Of a stretch of 64,000 nucleotides of DNA, positions 36,408-48,192 are shown piece after piece. Origin of the DNA: Mycolicibacterium sp. CH28. GTDB lineage: Bacteria > Actinomycetota > Actinomycetes > Mycobacteriales > Mycobacteriaceae. Under the pieces are notes generated by a model that saw only the letters and a program-made list of their open reading frames with translations, did no database searches and had not been told where the DNA came from. Made by a program: the position numbers and the translations under genes. How positions within the stretch are numbered: position 1 is the first letter of the stretch; the number at the start of each line of letters is the position of its first letter. Where the stretch lies: assembly GCF_004745805.1 (NCBI RefSeq), contig NZ_SRLQ01000004.1, forward strand, positions 807,889 through 871,888. Reading direction: 5' to 3'.

Positions 36408-37889
36408 GTGACACCTTCGACGACGATGGTCGCCGACTCGCGGCTGACGGACCTGGCCAGCCAACAACACATTTCGTTGCTACACGGCTGGGTGCCGCTG
36501 ACCGTGCAGATCGTGACCGGCACCGTGCTGGTGCTGGCCGTGGGCTGGCGGACGCGCCGGTGGCGGCTGCTGTGGCTGCCGGTGGCGGTGGCCGTCGGGG
36601 TCGCGGTGGCCGCCTACACCCACTGGAGCATCTCCGATGACGGCGTGGCCGGCGATCCGGCACCCCAACAGTTGTGGGTGTGGCTCGCGCTGACCGGCGT
36701 AGCGGTGACGGTGGCGGTCCTGGGCTGGCGCAGCGCCCGATGGTGGCGGCGCGGGGTGTCGGTGCTCGCGGTGCCGCTGTGCGCGTTGTCGTCGGCGCTC
36801 ATGCTCAACATGTGGGCGGGCTACTTCCCCACCGTGGCGACCGCCTGGAACCAACTCACCGCCGGCCCGCTTCCGGACCAGACCGACCGCGCGACCGTCA
36901 CCGCGATGGTGATCCACCACGCGATCCCCGCGACCGGCACGGTGGTGTCGGTGAGCATCCCCTCGAACGCCTCCCATTTCACCCATCGCGGGGAGCTGGT
37001 CTATCTGCCGCCGGCGTATTTCGCCACCAACCCACCGCCGAAACTGCCCACCGTGATGATGGTCGGCGGCGAGTTCAACACCCCGGCCGACTGGCTGCGT
37101 GCCGGCAACGCCGTCAAGACGATCGACGAGTTCGCCGCCGCACACCACGGCAACGCACCGGTGTTCGTGTTCGTCGACTCCGGCGGGACGTTCAACAACG
37201 ACACCGAATGCGTCAATGGTCCACGCGGCAACTCCGCGGACCACCTGACCAAAGACGTGGTTCCCTACATGATTTCGAACTTCGGCGTCAGCGCCAACCG
37301 GGCGAACTGGGGCGTCGTCGGCTGGTCCATGGGCGGCACCTGCGCAGTGGATCTGACCACGATGCACCCCGACATGTTCAGTACCTTCGAGGATATCGCC
37401 GGTGACCTGGCCCCCAACTCGGGCAACAAGAGCCAGACCATCACTCGACTCTTCGGCGGCAACGCGGTCGCCTATGCCAGCTTCGACCCCGCGACGGTGA
37501 TCACCAATCATCCCCGCTACCAGGGCGTCTCCGGCTGGTTCGCGATCTCGGGCAACCCGTCGGCCCAGCACCGGACGCCGTCCGTGGTCGAGGCAGGTGC
37601 CACCGGCCTCGGCGGGCGCGATGCCAGCCCGAACCCGGGCGACCAGACCGCGGCCGCCAACACCCTGTGTGCGCTGGGCAGTGCCAACGGCATCAACTGT
37701 TCGGTGATCGCCCAACAGGGCAAGCACGACTGGCCGTTCGCCGCTCGGGCGTTCACCGCGGCGCTGCCATGGTTGGCCGGCCAGATCGGCACCCCTGGCG
37801 TCCCGACCGTGGCGTTGCCCGGGCCGCCGGCGCAACCACCGGGACCCGTGACGATCGCGGCCGCGGGAGGTCCGCCGGGAGTACGGTGA
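36408..37889 (+). CDS. Membrane-anchored esterase-family protein (Rv1639c-like)
   Basis: A 493-residue protein. The first 145 residues hold four hydrophobic spans. The rest is an alpha/beta hydrolase of the putative-esterase (EstD/antigen 85-like) fold on the outer side: nucleophile elbow GWSMGG, catalytic His in QGKHDWPFAARAF, and a conserved NNDTECVNGPRGNS loop like that of mycolyltransferases. The C-terminus is Pro-rich. It lies directly after lysX on the same strand, as Rv1639c does in M. tuberculosis. A role in cell-envelope ester transfer is inferred. GTG at 36408 is chosen; ATG at 36426 is possible. Confidence 0.82.
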   Translation: MTPSTTMVADSRLTDLASQQHISLLHGWVPLTVQIVTGTVLVLAVGWRTRRWRLLWLPVAVAVGVAVAAYTHWSISDDGVAGDPAPQQLWVWLALTGVAVTVAVLGWRSARWWRRGVSVLAVPLCALSSALMLNMWAGYFPTVATAWNQLTAGPLPDQTDRATVTAMVIHHAIPATGTVVSVSIPSNASHFTHRGELVYLPPAYFATNPPPKLPTVMMVGGEFNTPADWLRAGNAVKTIDEFAAAHHGNAPVFVFVDSGGTFNNDTECVNGPRGNSADHLTKDVVPYMISNFGVSANRANWGVVGWSMGGTCAVDLTTMHPDMFSTFEDIAGDLAPNSGNKSQTITRLFGGNAVAYASFDPATVITNHPRYQGVSGWFAISGNPSAQHRTPSVVEAGATGLGGRDASPNPGDQTAAANTLCALGSANGINCSVIAQQGKHDWPFAARAFTAALPWLAGQIGTPGVPTVALPGPPAQPPGPVTIAAAGGPPGVR

Positions 37890-37893
37890 CGCT

Positions 37894-38145
37894 ATGGCCG
37901 ACGAACCCAGCACCGCACCCACGGATGAGCCGGGCTACACCCAGGCCGGTGTCCCAACCTTCGAGTCGGTACGGGAGAAGATCGAGACCCGGTACGGAAC
38001 TGCGCTCGGCTCAGCGGAATTGGCGGCGGAGACACCCGAGGGGCGCAGCGTCGAGCAGCAGTACGAAGAGCGGCAGAAAACAGCGGCCCAGCGGCTGGAG
38101 GAAATCCGCGCCGCCATGCACAAGCCGGACGCTCCCAGCCACTAG
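37894..38145 (+). CDS. Small conserved hypothetical protein
   Basis: An 83-residue acidic, helical protein (GVPTFESVREKIETRYGTALGSAELAAETPEGRSVEQQYEERQKTAAQRLEEIRAAM, read here in pieces). No known domain, signal or membrane span. It starts four bases after the esterase stop, so it is probably co-transcribed; a small protein is annotated at the same place in M. tuberculosis. Its stop CTAG (38142-38145) is shared with the convergent TetR gene. Function unknown. Confidence 0.7.
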   Translation: MADEPSTAPTDEPGYTQAGVPTFESVREKIETRYGTALGSAELAAETPEGRSVEQQYEERQKTAAQRLEEIRAAMHKPDAPSH

Positions 38146-38687
38146 CCGCGCAGCCCGGCGAGGATGATGCCGATCAGATGGCCGGCGCGGGTGTCCCATT
38201 CGTCGTCGTCGATCTTCATGAGGGCGCCCAGAAGCAGCACGACGTCACGGGCGTCGACGTCGGACCGCACCACCCCCTGCACCTTGGCAGCGTCCAGCAG
38301 CAAGGTGATCGCCTCGGCTATCGAACCGGCGCTGTGCCCGGCGAGGTCCGACCGCACGGTCGCGGTGACCGCGGCGAACACCCCACGCTTGACCCGCGCA
38401 TATTCGGCGAGCCGGCGAAGCCAACCCTCGAGCGCCTCGAGCGGCGGATGGTCGGCCAGTAGCTCCGGCACCGCCGCGGCGAGGGATTCGACATCCGCGC
38501 GGTAGACCTCGACCAACAGCTCATCACGGGTCGGGAAGTGCCGGTAGAGCGTCCCCTGGCCGACACCGGCCGCCTTGGCGACCTCGTTGAGCTTGAGCTC
38601 GCCCGGCCGGACGACGAGTGCTCGCGCGGACTCGACGATCCGGGCCCGGTTCTGGGCGGCGTCGGCGCGCCGGGGTACTGATGTCAT
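38142..38687 (-). CDS. TetR family regulator of the divergent SDR gene
   Basis: A 181-residue TetR protein from the ATG at 38687 (MTSVPRRADAAQNRARIVESARAL); a GTG at 38714 would place translation inside the likely operator. The helix-turn-helix is LKLNEVAKAAGVGQGTLYRHFPTRDELL. The C-terminal domain is of the TetR_C group with GVFAAVTATVRSDL. It is divergent from an SDR gene, and the 93-base region between them has two related inverted elements. Self- and SDR-repression is the likely job. The ligand is unknown. Confidence 0.88.
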   Translation of the reverse strand: MTSVPRRADAAQNRARIVESARALVVRPGELKLNEVAKAAGVGQGTLYRHFPTRDELLVEVYRADVESLAAAVPELLADHPPLEALEGWLRRLAEYARVKRGVFAAVTATVRSDLAGHSAGSIAEAITLLLDAAKVQGVVRSDVDARDVVLLLGALMKIDDDEWDTRAGHLIGIILAGLRG

Positions 38688-38708
38688 TCGCCCCACCCCA
38701 GTCGAATC

Positions 38709-38750
38709 GGACACATGTCCGCTACTGTGGAGATAAGCGGATACGTGTCC
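38709..38750. promoter_or_regulatory. Paired operator for the TetR/SDR divergent promoter
   Basis: GGACACATGTCCGC (38709-38722) and GCGGATACGTGTCC (38737-38750) are inverted copies matching at 12 of 14 bases, separated by 14 bases. The first is itself a near-perfect dyad. The elements lie 31-72 bases upstream of the SDR start and just upstream of the TetR start. This is a typical two-site TetR operator. Confidence 0.65.
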
Positions 38751-38780
38751 ACTTTAGCTCGCACGGGAGGCGGAAAACTG

Positions 38781-39517
38781 ATGTCAGCCCTCACCGGGAA
38801 AATCGTCGCAATCACCGGAGCCAGCAGCGGCATCGGCGCGGCCACGGCGCGGCTACTGGCCCACCGCGGCGCGGCGGTCGTCCTCGGCGCACGGCGCGAG
38901 GACCGGCTGCGCACGCTCGCCGACGAAATCCGCGAGGCGGGCGGGACGGCGCTGACCGTCCCCACCGACGTCACCGACCGGGCCGACCTCGAAGGACTGG
39001 TCGGCGCCGCCGTGCAACAGTTCGGGCGCCTCGACGTGCTGATCGGCAACGCCGGGATCAGCCGGATCGGGCCGGTCGAGGATCTCGACGTCGACGGCTG
39101 GTCGGCGATGATCGACGTGAATGTCCGCGGTGTGTTGCACGGTCTCGCGGCGGCACTGCCGGTCTTTCGCCGGCAGGGCCACGGCGATTTCGTCACCGTC
39201 GTCTCCACCGCTGGGCTGAAGATCGTGCCGACCATGGCCGTGTATGCCGCGACCAAGAATGCCGTGCGCACCCTGATGGAGGGGCTGCGCCAGGAGTCGA
39301 CCGACGGTGTCATTCGCACCACCTCGATCTCGCCCGGCTATGTCAACACCGAACTGGACTCCTCGATCGAAGACCCCGAAGCCCGACGGCGGGCGCGCGC
39401 GGAGATGGAGCGCATGGGCCTGCCGCCCGAGGCGGTAGCCCGGGCGATCGCATTCGCCATCGAACAGCCGCGCGATGTCGAGATCGGCGACATCACCATC
39501 CGCCCGACGATCCAGGG

Positions 39518-39521
<4 letters not shown>
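38781..39521 (+). CDS. Short-chain dehydrogenase/reductase
   Basis: A 246-residue classical SDR. Coenzyme motif TGASSGIG (13-20), NAG motif IGNAGIS, and catalytic Ser (VVSTAGLK), Tyr and Lys (YAATKNA) are all present. The residues after strand 2 (GARREDRL) suggest NADP(H). ATG at 38781 follows GGGAGG. It oxidises or reduces an alcohol/ketone of unknown identity under the divergent TetR. Its TAA stop shares CTAA (39518-39521) with the uvrA stop. Confidence 0.92.
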
Positions 39522-42418
<2,897 letters not shown>

Positions 42419-42537
42419 CAGCTCCCCTTCCTGCGGGTTTGTGGGCACGACGATGCCGCCGAGAGGACAGGTCGACTCGCGCGCGGCTCATTGATCCCCA
42501 ATGCTATGTCGACCCACCGACAAGTAACGTGGCGGCC

Positions 42538-43215
42538 ATGACAGTCGTCGACGACACCTACACCGGACACGTCGAATCGCAGAGCGCCGCCCGCCGGACA
42601 CTGCCCGGCGCCACCATCATCAAGATGTCGGTGGGCCCGATGGACAACAACACCTACCTGGTGACTTGTTCCCGCACCGGCGAGAGCCTGCTCATCGATG
42701 CCGCCAACGACCCGGACCTGCTCGTTGACCTGGTTCGTGAGCAGGCCCCCAAACTGGCGCTGATCGTCACCAGCCACCAGCACTACGACCACTGGCAGGC
42801 GCTGGCGGCCGTCGCCGAGGCGACCGGGGCGCCCACCGCCGCCCACCAGCTCGACGCCGAGCCGCTGCCCATCCCGCCGGAACGGTTCCTGGCCGGCGGC
42901 GACACCATCACCATCGGTGACCTCGTCTTCGACGTCATCCATCTGCGCGGCCACACCCCCGGCTCGGTGGCCTTGGCATTGCGGCCCACCGCCGAACGCA
43001 CGGCCACCCAGCTGTTCACCGGAGACTGCCTGTTCCCGGGCGGGGTCGGCAAGACGTGGGAGCCCGGCGGCTTCGAGCAACTGCTCGGGGATGTGAGCGC
43101 CAAGGTGTTCGGCGTCTACGACGACGCGACGGTGGTCTACCCCGGCCACGGCGACGACACGACCTTGGGCGCCGAGCGACCACACCTCGCCGAATGGCGC
43201 GAACGCGGCTGGTGA
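42538..43215 (+). CDS. MBL-fold metallo-hydrolase (Rv1637c-like, glyoxalase II type)
   Basis: A 225-residue metallo-beta-lactamase-fold protein. Zinc motif TSHQHYDH gives His80, His82, Asp84 and His85; further ligands are the His of RGHTPGS, Asp of TGDCLF and His of YPGHGDD. This is the glyoxalase II-like arrangement with a dinuclear site. ATG at 42538 is used. It is divergent from uvrA, as in M. tuberculosis (Rv1637c next to uvrA). A thioester-hydrolase role is inferred. Confidence 0.92.
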   Translation: MTVVDDTYTGHVESQSAARRTLPGATIIKMSVGPMDNNTYLVTCSRTGESLLIDAANDPDLLVDLVREQAPKLALIVTSHQHYDHWQALAAVAEATGAPTAAHQLDAEPLPIPPERFLAGGDTITIGDLVFDVIHLRGHTPGSVALALRPTAERTATQLFTGDCLFPGGVGKTWEPGGFEQLLGDVSAKVFGVYDDATVVYPGHGDDTTLGAERPHLAEWRERGW

Positions 43216-43364
43216 TCGCCGCGCATCGAACTCGACGGACGGTACGCCATCACCGTCGAGCTGTCCGGAAATAGCCCTCCCAGGAAATTCACAACTTCGG
43301 ATATGCCATCCGGTACGGTAGGCACGGCTTTTGTCCCTATGGCTGTCCGCACACGGAGGCGTCG

Positions 43365-43712
43365 ATGACCCAGCAACCGCCCGGCAACTATCCCCCGCCT
43401 CCGCCGCCACCCGGCGGGTACTACCCGCCGCAGGGCATGGCGCCGGGCCCCCAGCCCAACACCTATCTGGCGTTCGCCATCCTGACGACATTGTTCTGCT
43501 GCCTGCCCCTAGGTGTGGTGTCGATCGTGAAAGCCAGCCAGGTGAGCGGATTGTGGGCTCAGGGCCGCTACGCCGACGCCCAGCAGTCATCGGCCGCCGC
43601 CAAGAAGTGGGCGATGTGGAGCCTGATCGTCGGCATCGTGGCGATTGTCGTCTATGGCATCCTCTACGCGGCGGGCGCCATGAACGTGGATGTGAGCACC
43701 TCCACGTCGTGA
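43365..43712 (+). CDS. CD225/dispanin-like membrane protein with Pro-rich N-terminus
   Basis: A 115-residue protein. Residues 1-30 are Pro/Gly/Tyr-rich (GNYPPPPPPPGGYYPPQG). Then comes the CD225 pattern: PNTYLAFAILTTLFCCLPLGVVSIVKASQVSGLWAQGRYADAQQSSAAAKKWAMWS, an intramembrane first segment and a transmembrane second one. The double cysteine and the GRYADA loop are typical. The role in bacteria is unknown; these proteins often accompany cell-envelope or secretion genes. Its stop overlaps the DUF2752 gene start (GTGA), so they form an operon. Confidence 0.88.
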   Translation: MTQQPPGNYPPPPPPPGGYYPPQGMAPGPQPNTYLAFAILTTLFCCLPLGVVSIVKASQVSGLWAQGRYADAQQSSAAAKKWAMWSLIVGIVAIVVYGILYAAGAMNVDVSTSTS

Positions 43713-44131
43713 TCCCGGCACGGATCGGGCTCGACCGACTCGGCACACCAATCCTGGTGGGCGCGTTGGCCATCGGTACCTGTGCGGCGGTATGGATCGG
43801 CGACCCGACGACCCCCGGCGGATTCCTGCCGGTCTGTCCGACGAAAGCGCTTCTGGGCGTTGACTGTCCAGGATGCGGTGCGCTGCGCATGCTGTACTCG
43901 CTGATGCACGGTGATGTGATGTCGGCCGTCAGGTTCAACGCCCTGGCTGTGGTGGCTCTGGGCTTCCTGGCCGTCGCCTACGCCACGTGGACCTATGGCC
44001 GCGCCACCGGCCGGCAGGTGCGCAGCTGGCAACATCACCGGTGGGCGGTCGCGGTGACACTGACGGCGGTGTCGCTCTGGTTCGTGGTGCGCAATCTGCC
44101 CTTTGCGCCCTTCGTGTCGCTGCACGTCTGA
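43709..44131 (+). CDS. DUF2752 membrane protein
   Basis: A 140-residue protein with three hydrophobic spans. The DUF2752 signature is PVCPTKALLGVDCPGCGALRMLYSLMHGD, with a CPxCG-type motif close to the membrane surface. The GTG at 43709 overlaps the CD225 gene stop by four bases. DUF2752 and CD225 genes are often paired in actinobacteria, suggesting one complex. Function is unknown. Confidence 0.85.
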   Translation: MIPARIGLDRLGTPILVGALAIGTCAAVWIGDPTTPGGFLPVCPTKALLGVDCPGCGALRMLYSLMHGDVMSAVRFNALAVVALGFLAVAYATWTYGRATGRQVRSWQHHRWAVAVTLTAVSLWFVVRNLPFAPFVSLHV

Positions 44132-44206
44132 ACTCGGAACGCTGCCGCTTCTTCATCAGCCCGTTGACAACGGTTAACAAGCACGGTCACCACAGGCCGC
44201 CAGAAT

Positions 44207-44240
44207 CCCCTATTTTGCACGTGAGTCAAATAGTAGGGGG
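44207..44240 (+). promoter_or_regulatory. Hairpin enclosing the ribosome-binding site of the beta-propeller gene
   Basis: Arms CCCCTA (44207-44212) and TAGGGG (44234-44239), with inner TTTG / CAAA pairing (44214-44217 and 44227-44230). The right arm is the ribosome site (AGGGGG, ten bases before the ATG at 44250). A TTGACA box at 44164-44169 could be a -35 element. The hairpin could reduce translation until opened; this is inferred. Confidence 0.45.
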
Positions 44241-44249
44241 ATCTGGCCC

Positions 44250-47129
44250 ATGCCGAAAACGGTTTGCACACAGAATGTTTCACAAAATCCGGCGCTGGAT
44301 CGCGGCCGTTCGTCGAGCCGCAAGCCCCGGCAGCCCTACGCCTGGCTCGGAGCCGGCGCGGTGGCGCTGGGCGTAGGAGCAGCGTTGGCCGGTGCCGGCG
44401 TCGCTCACGCCGACGGCAGCCCCGCCGCTGGACCGTCGGCCTCGGCCAAGAGCCAGGGAGCCGGTTCCACCGGCAAGTCCGCACGCCACGGCAGCACAAC
44501 GACGATCAGCCCGAAACCTGTTACTGCCCAGCAACACTCAACACCACCGGTCGGCCGTACCGTAGCCAGCACGGCACTCACTGAACGCCCCGCATCGGCA
44601 GCCGCGGTGTCCCCGCGAGCCCGCATCCACACCACCACCCCCGCGGCCGCAAGCGGAACGAGCTCGCCCACTATCGGCTACGCCACCTACCCCCGCCAAC
44701 CCCTTGACCCGAACAACTACGGCCCGGTTCTCGGCGCGCTGGTCCGTCTGGTCAACGAAATCGACTACATCACCACCGACGTCAAGCCTCGGGTCAAACC
44801 GTTCCAACTCCCCTCTACGCCAGGCCAAGCCGTGATAGCCGGAACCTTCGGCGCCTACACCCCCAACGGCGACCCCTTCAGCGTCACCGTCACCGCCGCC
44901 CCCACCAACGGCACCGTGACAATCGCCCCCACCGGGGGCTACTACGTCTACACGCCCAACCCCACCATCGCCGCCACCGGCGGCACCGACACCTTCACCA
45001 TTGCCGCCACCGACACCGGCTACCACCCCATTGCCGAGCTCCTCGGAATCCGTCCCCGCGCCGTCACCGTGACTGTCCCGGTCCGTATCGCCGCCCCCGG
45101 AGTCCAGAGCCTCAGCGATACCGGCGACACCGCCTACTACGTCATGAACACCAGTTACCAACCAATGCAGGTTGCGGGCTATCTGGTCAATCAGGCGTCG
45201 CTGTCACCAGCGGTGGGTCAGGTGATCCAATCGCCGGCTACCGCATCAGACAGTGGACAGACGCAGGGGCTCTTCGAAATCGCACCGGGGAAGACGGTGA
45301 CGGTGTACCTCAACCCCGTCGGCATCATCCACGAAGGCGTGGTCGCAAACTATTACGCGGCCAGCGCAGATGCGCTGGCGATCAGCCCCGACGGCTCGAA
45401 CATCTATGTCACGAATGCCGGCGGGAAATCGATCTCGGTGATCGACGCCGCGACCGGGCTGACCTCATCGACGATCCCGGTCGGCTCGTACCCCTACGGC
45501 ATTGCCGTCACCCCAGACGGATCGCGGCTCTACGTCAACAACGACGGCGACTCGACGGTGTCGGTGATCGATGTCGCGTCGAACGTCGTCACCGCGACCA
45601 TAGCGACGGGCAAGTCCCCGTACCGCATCGCGGTGAGCCCGGACGGCAAATATGCCTACACCGCCAACGGCGGTGACAACACCGTGTCGGTGATCAACAT
45701 CGACCCGTCCGACCCGAACTACAACACAGTGACCGCCACCATCGGTGTCGGCCTGCTGCCGAGCGGAATCGCGGTGAGCCCCGACAACAAGTACGTCTAC
45801 GTCACCAACTACAGCGACAACACGGTGTCGGTGATCAACGTCGCCAGCAACACCGTCATCGACACCATCGCCGGTTTCACCGCCCCGTTCGGGGTGGCGG
45901 TCAGCCCCAACGGCAGCCGGATCTATGTCACCGGCGCGTACGACATCGCCAATCACGCCAGCTCCAACAGTGTCTCGGTGGTCGACGCGGCCACCCGCAC
46001 CATCGACGCCACCATCGGCGTGGGCAACGACCCGCTGTGGGTGGCGGTCAGCCCCGACGGAAACTCGGTGTACGTCACCAACGCGGCATCGAACACCATG
46101 TCGGTGATCAACACCGATCTGACCAGCCCGAGCTACAACACTGTGGTCAACACGATCGCAGTGGGCACTGGCCCGCAAGCGGTCATCTTCCGCCCGGACG
46201 GCACCGCGGGCTACGTCGCCAACAGCCAGAGCAACTCGGTCTCCAAGATCGCGTTCGACACCAGCGGCACCCCCACCGACGGCGGGACCTACCGATACGT
46301 GGTGACCATGACCGGCGGGTCCACACCGGGATGTTCGGCAGCCGGCAGCAACCAATGCCCCGTCGCCGGGACCACCTCCTACCTCGAAGATCCGCCCGGC
46401 ACCATCTACTACATCCCCTCGACCCAACCGCAGCAGCAGTCCGATGTCCTGCAGAACCTGGTCAGCGACGACCTGTCCAACGCCACGTTCTACACGAAGT
46501 CCGAGGCCAGGATCGGATACACCAACCCCCTCAAGGCCCAGGGCTTCAGCCCCTACATCAACAACACCTCGTCCCCGTCGACGAGCACCTACACCGTCTC
46601 GACGACCACCACCACAGCGAGCAGTTCGACGTGGAACGTGTCGGTGAAGGTCACGCAGGAAGAGAAGATGGGCACCCTCACCCTCAAAGCCGAAGAGGGT
46701 GCGTCGTACACCTGGGGAACCACGACGACGAATTCGCAAACCTACACCCAGGCTGTGACCCAGACCGTGCAACCCGGCGAAACTCTCTACTTGTACACCG
46801 AAACCCCGGTCTACCGGTTCTACGGTGACTGGAATGTGCTGTACGGCAACACCACCTACTACCTACAGGACGTCTGGTACGACACTCCCTACGCCGCGGA
46901 CAGCCTGTACCCGAGCTACATCGCCGCCTACACCTGCCAAACCGGGTCTCCGCAGTGCACGCAACTGGCCTCCGGCGACCTCACCGGATACCCCGACTCG
47001 TTCCCGACCAGCGCTCCCACATATCCGGTGGCCGAGTCCGACGTCGACTCCAGCTACAACTCGGCCGCGACCGCCCAAACGCCCAGTCTCTCAGCGTCCT
47101 CTCGCCGCTGGCCTACGATCAGCCTCTGA
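44250..47129 (+). CDS. Secreted YVTN beta-propeller protein with aerolysin/ETX-like C-terminal region
   Basis: A 959-residue exported protein. A basic start and hydrophobic stretch (WLGAGAVALGVGAALAGAGVAHA) form an extended signal peptide. Then: a Ser/Thr/Ala/Pro-rich segment to about 145; an Ig/cadherin-like repeat (GTFGAYTPNGDPFSVTV...), about 190-285; about seven YVTN beta-propeller blades (SPDGSNIYVTNAGG...SVIDAATG), about 373-668; and a C-terminal region to 959. The last region has long Ser/Thr-alternating strands (YTVSTTTTTASSSTWNVSV; YTQAVTQTVQPGETLYLYT), as in aerolysin/ETX-MTX2 pore-forming modules. It is likely cell-surface or released. The pore-forming reading is my inference; adhesion is the alternative. 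Confidence 0.75.
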   Translation: MPKTVCTQNVSQNPALDRGRSSSRKPRQPYAWLGAGAVALGVGAALAGAGVAHADGSPAAGPSASAKSQGAGSTGKSARHGSTTTISPKPVTAQQHSTPPVGRTVASTALTERPASAAAVSPRARIHTTTPAAASGTSSPTIGYATYPRQPLDPNNYGPVLGALVRLVNEIDYITTDVKPRVKPFQLPSTPGQAVIAGTFGAYTPNGDPFSVTVTAAPTNGTVTIAPTGGYYVYTPNPTIAATGGTDTFTIAATDTGYHPIAELLGIRPRAVTVTVPVRIAAPGVQSLSDTGDTAYYVMNTSYQPMQVAGYLVNQASLSPAVGQVIQSPATASDSGQTQGLFEIAPGKTVTVYLNPVGIIHEGVVANYYAASADALAISPDGSNIYVTNAGGKSISVIDAATGLTSSTIPVGSYPYGIAVTPDGSRLYVNNDGDSTVSVIDVASNVVTATIATGKSPYRIAVSPDGKYAYTANGGDNTVSVINIDPSDPNYNTVTATIGVGLLPSGIAVSPDNKYVYVTNYSDNTVSVINVASNTVIDTIAGFTAPFGVAVSPNGSRIYVTGAYDIANHASSNSVSVVDAATRTIDATIGVGNDPLWVAVSPDGNSVYVTNAASNTMSVINTDLTSPSYNTVVNTIAVGTGPQAVIFRPDGTAGYVANSQSNSVSKIAFDTSGTPTDGGTYRYVVTMTGGSTPGCSAAGSNQCPVAGTTSYLEDPPGTIYYIPSTQPQQQSDVLQNLVSDDLSNATFYTKSEARIGYTNPLKAQGFSPYINNTSSPSTSTYTVSTTTTTASSSTWNVSVKVTQEEKMGTLTLKAEEGASYTWGTTTTNSQTYTQAVTQTVQPGETLYLYTETPVYRFYGDWNVLYGNTTYYLQDVWYDTPYAADSLYPSYIAAYTCQTGSPQCTQLASGDLTGYPDSFPTSAPTYPVAESDVDSSYNSAATAQTPSLSASSRRWPTISL

Positions 47130-47158
47130 CTCGCCGGAAGCCGACGAGCGCCTCGACC

Positions 47159-48169
47159 TCAGAGCCACCCGCGGCGCTTGAACACGACGTAGAGCAGGCC
47201 CGAGGCCACGCTGATGATCAGCGCGCTGGACACCACCCCCGCGGTCTGGGAGAACCCCGGATAGGGAACGTTCTGGCCGTACCAGCCCGTCACCGCCGTC
47301 GGCACCGCGATGATCGCCGCCCAGCCGGTGAGCTTCTTCATGATCGTGTTCAGTCGAGCGTCCTGTAGCGACAGATTGGTCTCGAACACCGTAGTGATCA
47401 TGTCGCGCAACGACTCTGTCCATTCCGCCGCACGGATCACGTGGTCGTACAGATCGGCGTACCAGCTGTCGAGTTCGACGGTGTCGCCGCGCTCGGCACG
47501 GCGACGCATGATCGTGTTGATCACCTCACGCATCGGCAGCACGATGCGGCGCAACTCGACGAGCTCCTTGCGTAGCCGGTAAGTGTCGCGCTGGATCTGG
47601 CGAGTCTGAGCGCGGTCGTCGAACAACCCGTCCTCGAGCGCCTCGATGGCGTCGTCGAGATCCTGGATGGTGTCGAACTGGCCGTCAACGATCACGTCCA
47701 GCAGCGCGTGCAGCAACGCCGGGGCACCCAGCCGCAGCAGGTCGGTGTTGTCGTCCCAACGGCGGACCGCTTCGTCGATATCGAAAACCGGTCGCTGAGG
47801 GTCGTTTTCGTGTCGCACGGTGACGATCCCGTTGTGTAGGACGAAGATCGACACCCGCCCGGTTCGCAACCGCGACTCGAGGTCGTTGTCGAGCGCCGGG
47901 CCCAGCGCCGTCGCATAGACGGTCAGGAACGTGTGCGTCGAGTACCTGGTCGCCTTGGTGCGTTCGGCGTTGGCGACGGTGTCTTCTACGGCGTGCTGGT
48001 CGAAACCGAGTTCGTCGGCCAACTCACCCAGCACCTGATGATCCGGGTTGCACATGTCCACCCACACCAGGGCGCCGTCCTCGCCGAGATGCTCGGAGAC
48101 GTCCTGGAGGGGAAAGTCCTCGACTTTGAGTGCACCGTCAACCCACAGTCGGGTCCGGCAGTGGGTCAT
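47159..48169 (-). CDS. corA: CorA family magnesium/cobalt transporter
   Basis: A 336-residue CorA-type channel subunit. The N-terminal cytoplasmic part includes LVWVDMCNPDHQVL and the long stalk helix (DDRAQTRQIQRDTYRLRKELVELRRIVLPMREVINTIMRR). Two spans lie at the end, with the pore motif as YGQN (WYGQNVPYP) in place of the usual YGMN and a basic C-terminus (FKRRGWL). It allows Mg2+ entry. The ATG at 48169 is used. It sits beside the universal stress protein and, further right, MgtC, but is not in one operon with MgtC. Confidence 0.9.
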   Translation of the reverse strand: MTHCRTRLWVDGALKVEDFPLQDVSEHLGEDGALVWVDMCNPDHQVLGELADELGFDQHAVEDTVANAERTKATRYSTHTFLTVYATALGPALDNDLESRLRTGRVSIFVLHNGIVTVRHENDPQRPVFDIDEAVRRWDDNTDLLRLGAPALLHALLDVIVDGQFDTIQDLDDAIEALEDGLFDDRAQTRQIQRDTYRLRKELVELRRIVLPMREVINTIMRRRAERGDTVELDSWYADLYDHVIRAAEWTESLRDMITTVFETNLSLQDARLNTIMKKLTGWAAIIAVPTAVTGWYGQNVPYPGFSQTAGVVSSALIISVASGLLYVVFKRRGWL

Positions 48170-48192
48170 CGGTCCAGTCTGCCCCAGGGCAG

